From Alteromonas confluentis (lineage in GTDB: Bacteria; Pseudomonadota; Gammaproteobacteria; Enterobacterales; Alteromonadaceae), in assembly GCF_001757105.1 (NCBI RefSeq), contig NZ_MDHN01000005.1:62001-126000 (forward strand): DNA of 64,000 bases, written 5' to 3'. The stretch's first letter is position 1. Each line of letters starts with the position of its first letter. A program made the position numbers and the translations under genes. This document shows, one piece after another, positions 56,231 through 64,000 of this stretch. The notes under the pieces were generated by a model. That model ran no database searches, was not told the DNA's origin, and saw only the letters and a list, made by a program, of their open reading frames with translations.

Positions 56231-57240
56231 TGCTAGAAGTTAATGGTTTATCAGTCGATTATGGATCTAATCGCGTGGTCCGAAATTTAGATCTTAAGCT
56301 GAACGAAAGCGAGATCTTGATGTTAGTCGGACCTACAGGTTGCGGCAAAACAACGGTATTACAAGCGCTGGCGGGTTTGATCCCTGTTACTGAAGGGAAA
56401 ATTGCACAAGGTGGATGGATCTCCACGCCGGAAAAATCAGTCCCGCCGGAGAAACGTAATGTGGGCATGGTGTTTCAGGACTTTGCCCTTTTTCCTCATC
56501 TCACTGTAGAGCAAAATGTTCAGTTCAGATTGAAAGACAATACGCTGGCTGATCACTGGTTGGAATTACTCGGGCTCAGTGACTTCCGACAAGCTAAGCC
56601 TTCACGATTATCTGGCGGACAAAAGCAGCGGGTGGCGCTGGCCAGAACGCTGGCACATGAGCCTAGCTATGTATTGCTTGACGAACCGCTTTCAAATTTG
56701 GATGCGGCACTTAAAGACACCTTGCGCTGGGATATTCGCGATGCACTCAAGAAGGCTGGTGTGCCGGCGATTTGGGTAACCCACGATCAAGACGAAGCCC
56801 TGTCAGTGGGTGACAGAGTGGGAATATTGAATAAAGGTGTGCTGGAACAACTGGACACGCCAGAGCAGTGTTTCGAAAAGCCGGCCAGTAAATTTGTCGC
56901 ACGTTTTCTTGGTGAAGCCAGTTTTTTACAAGGCCGTATTGCTGGTAGCAACGTCGAAACAGCCATTGGCAGCGCGCCGGTGTATACCGCAAATAATGCT
57001 CAAGAGTTAGTGGAGTTACTGGTTAGGCCGGATGATGTGATTGTGTCGCACAGCCCAGAACATGCCAATGCCACCGTGTTGCGGAGTCGTTTTGAAGGGG
57101 GCAGCCGATTACTGTTTGCTGCACTGGATTCTGGTGAAACGGTGAGTGCCAGAGTATCTCATGAGCTAAAGGTTATGCCTGATCAGCGGGTACATTTAAC
57201 GTTGCAATCTAGCCATCCATTGTCTGCACTCAGCCAATGA
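56230..57240 (+). CDS. fbpC: Fe3+ ABC transporter ATP-binding protein (FbpC-like)
   Basis: The 336-residue ATPase has Walker A LVGPTGCGKTTVLQ, signature LSGGQKQRVALARTLAHEP, Walker B YVLLDEPLSNLD and the switch histidine in IWVTHDQDEAL. A C-terminal TOBE-like domain (about 240-336) is typical of ferric and polyamine importer ATPases. It powers the upstream permease. It is the last gene of the Fur-led operon, facing mesD across a gap with a long inverted repeat. Confidence 0.92.
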   Translation: MLEVNGLSVDYGSNRVVRNLDLKLNESEILMLVGPTGCGKTTVLQALAGLIPVTEGKIAQGGWISTPEKSVPPEKRNVGMVFQDFALFPHLTVEQNVQFRLKDNTLADHWLELLGLSDFRQAKPSRLSGGQKQRVALARTLAHEPSYVLLDEPLSNLDAALKDTLRWDIRDALKKAGVPAIWVTHDQDEALSVGDRVGILNKGVLEQLDTPEQCFEKPASKFVARFLGEASFLQGRIAGSNVETAIGSAPVYTANNAQELVELLVRPDDVIVSHSPEHANATVLRSRFEGGSRLLFAALDSGETVSARVSHELKVMPDQRVHLTLQSSHPLSALSQ

Positions 57241-57265
57241 TTTTTATTGGATAAAAGTAAGTTTG

Positions 57266-57304
57266 GAAGCACATTTTCCGTTTTCAATGCGGTCAATGTG
57301 CTTC
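57266..57304. repeat. Inverted repeat between convergent fbpC and mesD
   Basis: GAAGCACATT (57266-57275) and AATGTGCTTC (57295-57304) are exact inverted copies with a 19-base loop that contains a small CCG/CGG pair. There is no clear T-run, so it may be a weak bidirectional terminator or an mRNA-stabilising stem. Confidence 0.5.
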
Positions 57305-57324
57305 AACTCAATCTCAGGGGTAAT

Positions 57325-58353
57325 CTAGGCTGATACCTCTTCTCTAACGATATCAGCGCCTGCTGCTAATGCTGCAAGCTTGCCTCTGGCGACATCTCTG
57401 GACAAAGGCGCCATGCCGCAGTTGGTACAAGGGTAGAGCTTGTCCGCATCAACGTATTTCAGGGCTTCTCGAATCGTCGCTGCAACGTCCTCGGCAGTTT
57501 CTATTTCCGGGGTAGCCACATCGATAGCGCCAACCATCACTTTTTTGCCTTTGAGCAATGCAAGCACTTCAAACGGCACGCGCCCGTTATGACATTCCAA
57601 TGAAATAATGTCGATGCTCGATTTTTGGATAGCAGGGAACGTTTTTTCATAGTGACGCCATTCTTCGCCTAATGTTTTTTTCCAGTCTGTATTGGCCTTA
57701 ATGCCGTAGCCATAACAAATATGCACTGCCGTTTCGCATTTTAAGCCTTCGCATGCTTTTTCCAGTGCTTCGATTCCCCATTCATTCACTTCATCGAGGA
57801 ACACGTTAAAAGCAGGTTCATCAAACTGAATAATATTCACGCCGGCGGCTTCAAGCTCTTTCGCTTCTTCGTTCAGCGCTTTTGCAAATTCGAAAGCCAG
57901 GGTTTTACGATCTTTATAATAATCGTCATAAAGTGTATCCACCATGGTCATTGGGCCGGGGAGCGCCCATTTAATTGGGCGATCGGTTTGTGCCCGCAGG
58001 AACTTAGCGTCGTCAATGAACACAGGTTTCTGGCGACTGACAGGGCCGACGATCCCAGGAACGCTCGCATCGTAGCGATTGCGAATTCTTACTGTCTTTT
58101 TATTTTCAAAGTCAACGCCACTTAAGTTTTCGATAAAGGTTGTGACAAAGTGCTGTCGAGTCTGCTCTCCGTCGCTGACAATATCGATACCTGATTTTTC
58201 TTGTTCTTGCAGCGTTACCCGAAGGGCATCGTTTTTACCTGCAATCAGTGCTTCTCCTTCTAGTCTCCAAGGAGACCAAAGCTGTTCAGGTTGTGCCAAC
58301 CATGATGGCTTTGGCAGGCTTCCGGCGGTGGAGGTCGGGAATAATTTTGTCAT
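57325..58353 (-). CDS. mesD: Core-MetE-type, folate-independent methionine synthase MesD
   Basis: The 342-residue protein corresponds only to the catalytic C-terminal barrel of MetE. Zinc and homocysteine ligands are visible: histidine and cysteine in AVHICYGYG, glutamate in SLECHNG, cysteine in PCTNCGM. The folate-binding N-terminal half of full MetE is missing. A companion DUF1852 gene (mesX) directly upstream marks it as MesD, a group shown to make methionine from homocysteine without methyl-folate and to require MesX and oxygen. Its methyl donor is unknown. The gap to mesX is 24 bases. Confidence 0.88.
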   Translation of the reverse strand: MTKLFPTSTAGSLPKPSWLAQPEQLWSPWRLEGEALIAGKNDALRVTLQEQEKSGIDIVSDGEQTRQHFVTTFIENLSGVDFENKKTVRIRNRYDASVPGIVGPVSRQKPVFIDDAKFLRAQTDRPIKWALPGPMTMVDTLYDDYYKDRKTLAFEFAKALNEEAKELEAAGVNIIQFDEPAFNVFLDEVNEWGIEALEKACEGLKCETAVHICYGYGIKANTDWKKTLGEEWRHYEKTFPAIQKSSIDIISLECHNGRVPFEVLALLKGKKVMVGAIDVATPEIETAEDVAATIREALKYVDADKLYPCTNCGMAPLSRDVARGKLAALAAGADIVREEVSA

Positions 58354-58377
58354 TGTAATACTACCTGTAGCGTAAAA

Positions 58378-59361
58378 TCAGTATGCAGACGCAATGTCAG
58401 AGGCCCATTGCTTAAGCGTATTTTCATGTTTTTGAATGAAGTTTTCTTCGCACCATTTACCTTGCTCAATGGCAAGACGGGCGCGCTCTTCCTTGTCGTA
58501 TACCACTTGCGTTACTGAGTGGTCGTGATTTCTTAAGCTTGGTTTGTATACCTCGCCAGCGACAGAATTCGTGTTGTAGATTTCTGGTCGATAAATCTTC
58601 TGGAACGTTTCCATTGTGCTAAGCGTACTGATGAGTTCCAACACGCTGTAGTCGTTCAGTAAATCGCCGAAGAAAAAGAAAGCGTAGGGCGCTGAACTAT
58701 TCGCAGGCATGAAGTAACGCACTTTCATCCCCATAGTTTTGAAGTACTGCTCTGTTAGAGATGTATCATCGGGTTTGTATTCCGTGCCTAACACCGGGTG
58801 CTTATTACTGGTTCGATGATACGTTTTGTTGTCTGAAACACTTAAACAAATGACTGGTGGCTTACTGAAGTTTTCCTCATAAGCCGAGGAATTGATAAAG
58901 TCCTGAAACATTTTACCGTGCAGTTCACCGTAATTTTCCGGTACTGAGAAATGGTCTTTTCCTTCATTGTGCTTGCGCAATACCACACTGAAATCGTAGT
59001 CGCGTACATAAGAAGAAAAATTGTTCCCCACAATACCTTCAATACGTTTATTCGAATAGTGATCTACGATGCTGGTTTTCAACACTTCAATCGTTGGAAA
59101 CGTCTCACCGTTGCCTTCAACGTCAACGTCAACATGCACAATATCGAGCTCTACAGAATAACGGTCTTTTTGCGGGTTATCCCAGTTTGCCAGGCTATTA
59201 AAATTGTTATTGATCATGTTTATCGCTTTGCGAAGATTCTCCTGGCGGGCTTCACCGCGGGCCAGGTTAGCAAAGTTTGTAGTCAGGCGAGTGTCGTCCG
59301 CAGGTGAGTAGTGCTCATCAAAGCGAACAGTATTAATGGTGTAAGTGAATTTGCTACTCAT
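58378..59361 (-). CDS. mesX: MesX (DUF1852), partner of methionine synthase MesD
   Basis: ATG 59361 (MSSKFTYTINTVRFDEHYSP) is preferred over an upstream TTG at 59385 because it matches the usual family start; 327 residues. Typical DUF1852 features are LTTNFANLARGEARQENLRKA, the aromatic FMPANSSAPYAFFFFGDLLND and FQKIYRPEIYN. The protein has no known catalytic motif. It is needed for MesD-dependent methionine synthesis in bacteria where the pair has been tested, possibly to supply the methyl group in an oxygen-dependent way. It is co-transcribed with mesD. Confidence 0.9.
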   Translation of the reverse strand: MSSKFTYTINTVRFDEHYSPADDTRLTTNFANLARGEARQENLRKAINMINNNFNSLANWDNPQKDRYSVELDIVHVDVDVEGNGETFPTIEVLKTSIVDHYSNKRIEGIVGNNFSSYVRDYDFSVVLRKHNEGKDHFSVPENYGELHGKMFQDFINSSAYEENFSKPPVICLSVSDNKTYHRTSNKHPVLGTEYKPDDTSLTEQYFKTMGMKVRYFMPANSSAPYAFFFFGDLLNDYSVLELISTLSTMETFQKIYRPEIYNTNSVAGEVYKPSLRNHDHSVTQVVYDKEERARLAIEQGKWCEENFIQKHENTLKQWASDIASAY

Positions 59362-59711
59362 AGTAATCTGAAGTCCCTGGATCAAAAATTAAATTGACGC
59401 GTTACGTCATGAGTTAATTCTAGGACGACTAAACTATGATGAATATTGATATTATTTAATGGTTACATGAACAACGCTCATGGTTTATGCGCGAAAAACC
59501 GAATTTTTCGGCTACTCCTTATTACATTTTTGTCGAATGTTGCCACGGCCAGCGTTCAAATAGTCTGGTTTCCCCGGTTAATGCCTTAATCAAAAGAGAA
59601 TTTCTTTTGAAGGGTGGATTCAAGATGCTACTTAAGTATAATACGCACCACAATAAAAATAAGAACTATTATCATTCTCATGAAGTAAACATACTTAAAT
59701 AGGAATCTCGC
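59362..59711. other. Divergent gap between mesX and the FepA-like receptor gene
   Basis: This 350-base gap contains TGACGCGTTACGTCA (59395-59409), a 5-5-5 palindrome 33 bases before the mesX ATG that could be its operator, and a Fur-like site at 59661-59679. A 71-codon plus-strand frame at 59487-59702 spans the Fur site, has no ribosome site and is not supported as a gene. Confidence 0.55.
59661..59679. promoter_or_regulatory. Fur-like box upstream of the FepA-like gene
   Basis: On the minus strand the site reads GAGAATGATAATAGTTCTT, matching 14 of 19 positions of the Fur consensus. It ends 32 bases before ATG 59712. Confidence 0.65.
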
Positions 59712-62009
59712 ATGTTTAGAACAAACCGGAAGTTTGTCTGCACAGCAGTGTCTGCTGCTATCACCTCACTATTTTCAGTCACGGCACTTGCACAAGAAGA
59801 TGCAGAAACGTTGGATGTCACCGTTGTTAAAGCCGCTTCAGAAGAACTGAAGCAAGCGCAAGGTGTGTCTGTAATCACAGAAGAAGATTTCAAACGCCGC
59901 CCAGTTACCAATGATATCTCTGAAATTGTGCGTACCATGCCAGGTATTAACCTGACAGGTAACTCATCTTCAGGCCAATACGGTAATAAACGTCAGATTG
60001 ATATTCGCGGAATGGGCCCGGAAAACACCTTAATTCTGATAGACGGTAAGCCAGTGTTATCCCGTAACTCAGTGAAAATGGGGCGTTCAGGTGAACGAAA
60101 TACACGCGGAGACAGTAACTGGGTGCCGCCTGAAGCCATTGAAAGTATCGAAGTAATTCGTGGCCCTGCGGCGGCGCGCTATGGTTCAGGGGCGTCAGGT
60201 GGTGTGATTAACATTATCACCAAGTCGCCAGAAGTTGCTTCTACAACGGTGTCTCTGCAAACCGAAATTCCACAGAACGACTATGAGGGTGGGAACCATC
60301 GCATCAACTTGGTTAGCAGTGCACCGCTGTCTGATCGCTTTTCTCACCGTACTATTGTGAACTACAACAAGCAGGAAGCAGATGATCCGCAATTAAACCT
60401 GGAAGTTACCGATACCACGTCGGGGCGGGGTGGTGAAGCAAAATCGGTGGGTGCAGGCCGTGAAGGTGTTGAAAATATCGACTTCCGCACCCTTGTACGC
60501 TTTCAGCAAAGTAAAGAACATCGCTGGGATTTCGAGGCCGCTTTTAGTCGCCAGGGTAACGAATATGCAGGGGATAACGCCTTTCAGGGAATTCGCTATG
60601 GTGTGGATGAAAATGATAATCCAATTATTCCCACGGAAGATGAGCTTAGCGAAACGGATGCGCTGGCCCTGATTGGGGAAGAAACGTTGGTGATGTACCG
60701 CCGCACGCTCGGTATTACCCACACCGGTCAGTACGATTTCGGGGATTCGTTCAGCTACATTCAGTATGAAGGCACAACGAACAGCCGTTTAGGGGAAGGT
60801 TCAGCTGGTGGTGGTGAAGGTGCCATCAATAGTTTGGATAAAACTACCATCAAACTGTCTAACATCACTGCTAAGACAGAGTGGAACGTACCCCTTGAGC
60901 TGGGTGGATTCGCCCAAACTGCAACATTTGGTGCTGAGTTTCGCGGTGAGACCCTCGACGATGCCGTGAGCAATCAGCTTACTTTAAATGTCGCCGATGA
61001 AAGTGAGATCCCAGGGGCGAATGCCGATCCTGAAAGTCGTCCGTCAGAAACGGATGCCACATTAATTGGTGTTTATGTTGAAGACAACATTTTGCTATCC
61101 GAGACAGTAACGCTGACGCCAGGCGTACGTTTTGACAACCACAGTGAAGCGGGCACTAATTTGTCACCCAGCTTGAATGCATCCTGGCAGGCAACAAAGA
61201 ATATTGTTGTACAGGGTGGTATCAGCCGTGCGTTTAAAGCCCCTAACCTGTATCAGCTGAACCCTAACTACGTGTATTACACCCGTGGTAATGGCTGTCC
61301 GCTGGACTTCTCAAGCCTGGGGGGCGGCTGTCACATTATCGGTAACCCTGATCTTGAACATGAAACTTCAGTGAACAAAGAAATTGGTATTAACTATACC
61401 AACGACGAAGGTGTTAACGCCGGTATCACTTACTTCCATAACGATTACAAGAATCGCATCGGTACCGGTAACGTGGCGCCGGAATACATCCTGCCAAGTG
61501 AAGAGGGTGGTGAAGCCAATGTACAGGTTTTCCAGTGGTACAACATTCCTGAAGCCGTGATACGCGGTTTGGAAGGTAACCTGCAGTTTAACCTGACTGA
61601 CAGTATTCAGTGGTCGACAAACCTTACTGTTATGCTGGAAACGAAAGACAAAGAAACCGGCATACCGCTGTCTATCGTGCCGGACTACACGGTTAATGCG
61701 ATGCTGACCTGGCAGGCAACAGAGCAAATCCAGCTTGTACTGAGCGGTCAGCACTATGGTAAGACTGAAAGTCCTGAACTGAGCCAGACTTCAGGTCAGG
61801 CGATTACCGGTGAAGACCGCGATGCATACACCATCGCAAACTTAAATGCGGTGTACCAGTTCAACGAAAATCTGAGCTTCAATTTATCGGTGAAGAATTT
61901 CATCAATACTGACGTTCGTCGTGAAGGGACACAGGCTTCCAGCGCAGGTGCAAATACCTTCAATGAACCTGGTCGAAGCTACCTGGTGTCTGCAAATTAC
62001 ACGTTCTAA
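59712..62009 (+). CDS. fepA: FepA-like TonB-dependent catecholate siderophore receptor
   Basis: The 765-residue protein has a signal peptide ending near TALA, and a TonB-box-like ETLDVTVVKA. Its plug closely follows FepA: MPGINLTGNSSSGQYGNKRQ, IDIRGMGPENTLILIDGKP, SVKMGRSGERNTRGDSNWVP and VIRGPAAARYGSGASGGVIN. A disulphide-type loop (GNGCPLDFSSLGGGCHI) and a C-terminal YTF barrel signature are present. It imports ferric enterobactin-like siderophores or their breakdown products. A Fur-like box and GGAATC ribosome region precede it, and a terminator follows. Confidence 0.93.
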   Translation: MFRTNRKFVCTAVSAAITSLFSVTALAQEDAETLDVTVVKAASEELKQAQGVSVITEEDFKRRPVTNDISEIVRTMPGINLTGNSSSGQYGNKRQIDIRGMGPENTLILIDGKPVLSRNSVKMGRSGERNTRGDSNWVPPEAIESIEVIRGPAAARYGSGASGGVINIITKSPEVASTTVSLQTEIPQNDYEGGNHRINLVSSAPLSDRFSHRTIVNYNKQEADDPQLNLEVTDTTSGRGGEAKSVGAGREGVENIDFRTLVRFQQSKEHRWDFEAAFSRQGNEYAGDNAFQGIRYGVDENDNPIIPTEDELSETDALALIGEETLVMYRRTLGITHTGQYDFGDSFSYIQYEGTTNSRLGEGSAGGGEGAINSLDKTTIKLSNITAKTEWNVPLELGGFAQTATFGAEFRGETLDDAVSNQLTLNVADESEIPGANADPESRPSETDATLIGVYVEDNILLSETVTLTPGVRFDNHSEAGTNLSPSLNASWQATKNIVVQGGISRAFKAPNLYQLNPNYVYYTRGNGCPLDFSSLGGGCHIIGNPDLEHETSVNKEIGINYTNDEGVNAGITYFHNDYKNRIGTGNVAPEYILPSEEGGEANVQVFQWYNIPEAVIRGLEGNLQFNLTDSIQWSTNLTVMLETKDKETGIPLSIVPDYTVNAMLTWQATEQIQLVLSGQHYGKTESPELSQTSGQAITGEDRDAYTIANLNAVYQFNENLSFNLSVKNFINTDVRREGTQASSAGANTFNEPGRSYLVSANYTF

Positions 62010-62097
62010 TCATGATTAATAAACCCTTTTGAGGCAATAAATTCGCTAAGCGTTTCAGATAGAAACAGCGGCCCCATTTTTGTTTAATTAAACCATG

Positions 62098-62130
62098 ACC
62101 CATACCGTCTGATGATGGTATGGGTTTTTA
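62098..62130 (+). terminator. Terminator of the FepA-like gene
   Basis: ACCCATACC (62098-62106) and GGTATGGGT (62117-62125) form a 9-bp stem followed by TTTTA. It starts 88 bases after the receptor stop. Confidence 0.8.
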
Positions 62131-62448
62131 GGTTCTTGTATTCGTGTTTAACAGTGAATAGGTAATTTGGGACTGAGCTACGTCAGGATAATATTTGCGA
62201 AGTTCAGCTGTATCGCGTTCGTATTTATTATTGACGGTAACGACGAAATCAAGACAGCCGTCGATTTATGATCTGAAATGCGGTGAAGTACAACCTACAA
62301 TAGCTAAACTAAGAAGGGAAACGCTGACAGAACGGTAAAAAATCATAATAAATTTCATTCTAAAAGCCGGTAACTGTGGTGCCGTCGACAGACGGAACAG
62401 GCGATTTGCGATGACCAGGGGAGCCAGTGTCCACAACTCGAATAACTG
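62128..62448 (-). pseudogene. Decayed minus-strand frame: relic of a paralogue of the 49.7 kb gene, plus lipoprotein-like segment
   Basis: Reading down from 62448 one frame gives QLFELWTLAPLVIANRLFRL, nearly identical to residues of the protein at 49681-50055 (56 bases, 53 identical, 62393-62448 versus 49979-50034). It runs in frame through ATG 62358 into a lipoprotein-like signal (SVSVSLLSLAIVGC), then a TAA at 62266-62268. It continues in frame as IDGCLDFVVTVNNKYERDTA and ends at TAA 62128. The interrupted frame, the missing gene ends and the fusion of unlike parts point to a relic. ATG 62358 could alternatively start a small intact lipoprotein of about 30 residues. Confidence 0.55.
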
Positions 62449-62770
62449 TTTAGAAGAAATATAAGATTGAAAAGAGAACTTAAATTTACAATAGCGAAGG
62501 TTCTTTCAAACGAAAGGGGAATTTTAGCTTTCTGTCGTGGGCTAAATTGTTAACAACCAGCTTAAAAATTTATTTTTATCAGCGTTATTCTGGAGGTGGA
62601 TGAGCTTTGCATTATTCATATCTCTGAACGCAACACTGTTCTTATTTACAGAGATAGATGAAATTGGTGGCTGTGCTTCAATCGTCACGCCATTTAAAGT
62701 ATGAATCATATTATTTTTCTTTTTTATAAGGGCAGATATGCCGGGAATACTGTTTCTTGAGGGTACTTTG
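62449..62770. other. Gap between gene relic and cold-shock gene terminator
   Basis: This AT-rich stretch of about 320 bases shows no supported gene, strong repeat or operator. Confidence 0.4.
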
Positions 62771-62794
62771 AAAAAGGACCGGACGGTCCTTTTT
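62771..62794. terminator. Bidirectional terminator after the cold-shock gene
   Basis: AAAAAGGACC (62771-62780) and GGTCCTTTTT (62785-62794) form a perfect 10-bp inverted repeat around GGAC, with T-runs on both strands. It lies just after the cold-shock stop at 62805. Confidence 0.85.
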
Positions 62795-62804
62795 CTGAGG
62801 TCGA

Positions 62805-63017
62805 TTACGCAGGAACTACGTTGCTCGCCTGTGGTCCTTTCTGACCTTGCTCGATAACAAATGCTACCTGCTGGCCTTCAGAAAGAGACTTATAACCTTC
62901 TGATACAATTGAACGGAAATGAACGAATACGTCCTTACCGCCGTTTTCTGGCGTGATAAAACCAAAACCTTTATCTTCGTTAAACCACTTTACTGTACCA
63001 TTTACTGAATTAGACAT
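62805..63017 (-). CDS. Cold-shock protein, CspA family
   Basis: ATG 63017 ([20 protein letters not shown]) follows AAAGG; a longer frame to 63089 is rejected. The 70-residue protein is a single cold-shock domain with both RNA-binding motifs: [11 protein letters not shown] (RNP1) and DVFVHFRSI (RNP2). It binds single-stranded RNA and DNA and acts as an RNA chaperone at low temperature or in growth transitions. It is monocistronic. Confidence 0.96.
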   Translation of the reverse strand: MSNSVNGTVKWFNEDKGFGFITPENGGKDVFVHFRSIVSEGYKSLSEGQQVAFVIEQGQKGPQASNVVPA

Positions 63018-63332
63018 ATTTAATACCTTTAATTTATTTGAGTGATGAAAATTTTCATCGGAATTACTATAGAAATTAAGACAAACCATTAACCATTAGA
63101 GCCAATGTAAAATCGAGTTCATCTTGAAAATAAATTAAAGAGGAAAAAGAGGAGCATCGAACAGTAGTAGATAAAGCTGCTTTTTCTAAAGCTAGGCGAA
63201 GATACGCTTATTTAGTGTGAATGTATACTATTATTTTAAGTTATTTTTAATATGGCTGAATTAAAAGACAATTAACCGGTACATAAATACCTTTTCTGAC
63301 ATTCATGTACCGAAAAGCTTGCTGCAGTTTTT
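63018..63332. other. Gap upstream of the cold-shock gene
   Basis: These 315 bases should hold the cold-shock promoter and a possible long 5' leader, as is common for cspA-type genes. No other gene or clear regulatory structure was identified. Confidence 0.4.
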
Positions 63333-64000
63333 TTAACGCTGCTGATACCAGCTTGCGATAGCCTGTCGTTCCTCTTCGGTCATGCCGGTTTTATTGAGAA
63401 ACGGCATGTCTTTAGTAACAGCGGCACGCTGATAGATTTGCGGTGCATAGCGTTTAATATCTGCCCAGTTGTCGAATTTTACGCCAAGAGGCGCCACCTT
63501 GAAAATATCATCGGTAGGTTCAGATGCATGGCAGCTGGTGCAGTGTTTTTCGACAAGCGCCGCTACTTCATTATCTGCATCAGTCCGCACCGTCGCTGAG
63601 GATTCTTTTTTATCTTCATCTGCTGTCGCTTCCGCAGAGGGGGCGGCAACCGGCATCGATACCCAGATGGCTAACAACAGCATACCGATAGCGCCAGTAA
63701 TTAAGATAGAGGGCTTTTTAACATGCTGGTGTTTGAGGTTGAAAAAGTGACGTATCCAGGCAGATAGCGCCATAATTGCAATCAGTACCAACCAGTTTTG
63801 AGGATGTTGATAGGTCATCGGGTAATGGTTGCTGATCATGATGAAAAGCAATGGCAGCGTAAGGTAGTTATTATGCACTGAGCGCAATTTAGCACTGGCG
63901 CCCCAGGCCGGGTCGATGTCACCTTTGTTTGCTACCGCAGCCACCATCTTGCGCTGATTTGGCATAATGTTCAGGAACACGTTAGCCACCATAATAGTGC
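63333..64000 (-). CDS. puuD: PuuD-type urate hydroxylase, C-terminal part (N-terminus outside window)
   Basis: The frame is open to the window end; about 222 C-terminal residues are visible, roughly half of the usual length. TIMVANVFLNIMPNQRKMV and LRSVHNNYLTLPLLFIMISN match the membrane part of PuuD, followed by two more helices. A Glu/Asp/Lys-rich linker leads to a cytochrome c domain with the haem motif CTSCH and a likely axial methionine in KDMPFLNKTGM. PuuD oxidises urate to 5-hydroxyisourate with electrons passed to the respiratory chain. The internal ATG at 63992 is not the true start. Confidence 0.85.
   Translation of the reverse strand, partial: TIMVANVFLNIMPNQRKMVAAVANKGDIDPAWGASAKLRSVHNNYLTLPLLFIMISNHYPMTYQHPQNWLVLIAIMALSAWIRHFFNLKHQHVKKPSILITGAIGMLLLAIWVSMPVAAPSAEATADEDKKESSATVRTDADNEVAALVEKHCTSCHASEPTDDIFKVAPLGVKFDNWADIKRYAPQIYQRAAVTKDMPFLNKTGMTEEERQAIASWYQQR

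Noticed and set aside
59487-59702. 71-codon plus-strand frame before the FepA-like gene
   Set aside because: It covers the Fur-like box and lacks a ribosome site and any family resemblance.

Overview
The window looks like chromosomal DNA of a marine-type gammaproteobacterium, probably Alteromonadaceae. Reasons are two large TonB-dependent receptors, Fur-box-led iron genes, a DUF2897/M15/dapE/yffB chain, an Anbu-type proteasome gene with its usual partners, and moderate base composition. The genus is inferred from gene content, not proven. No phage, complete insertion sequence, CRISPR array or rRNA was seen.

Region 1 (1-17.6 kb) is a catabolic locus for myo-inositol or a related cyclitol. It holds a truncated TIM-barrel isomerase gene, a TonB-dependent receptor, an NCS1-like permease overlapped by a PKHD-type hydroxylase, then iolC (kinase fused to a DUF2090 aldolase-like domain), iolD, iolE, iolA, an iolI-like gene, an iolH-like gene, iolG and an EamA exporter, with iolB convergent at the end. 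A repeated palindrome, GAAAT-N4-ATTTC, lies before each transcription unit and probably marks one regulon. Its regulator is not in the window. The kinase, dehydrogenase, dehydratase, hydrolase, isomerase and aldolase-like activities together cover the route from inositol to acetyl-CoA.

Region 2 (17.7-29 kb) has a GGDEF/EAL protein, an astE-HIT-YbjQ operon, and the overlapping genes yffB-dapE-M15 peptidase-DUF2897 on the minus strand. An Anbu neighbourhood follows (alpha-E protein, circularly permuted ATP-grasp, Anbu protease, zincin-like metallopeptidase), then a degenerate EIIA-like protein, an ACT protein and an AT-rich gap with four DnaA-box-like 9-mers.

Region 3 (29-47 kb) is a mosaic of single genes: VOC protein, patatin-like lipase, TPR-GGDEF protein, MFS transporter, MscS channel, hybrid bacteriophytochrome kinase, tRNA-Val(GAC), amidase, an ABC ATPase with a permease/M1-aminopeptidase fusion, a Tat-exported dienelactone hydrolase-like protein and a lipoprotein gene under a perfect Fur box.

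Region 4 (47-64 kb) has a MocR regulator divergent from a LysE exporter across an operator array, a small unknown gene with a decayed paralogue 12 kb away, an AT-rich FIST-histidine kinase pair, a Fur-box-led operon (unknown periplasmic protein plus Fe3+ ABC transporter), the folate-independent methionine synthase pair mesD/mesX, a FepA-like receptor, a cold-shock gene and the C-terminal part of a PuuD-type urate hydroxylase running off the end.
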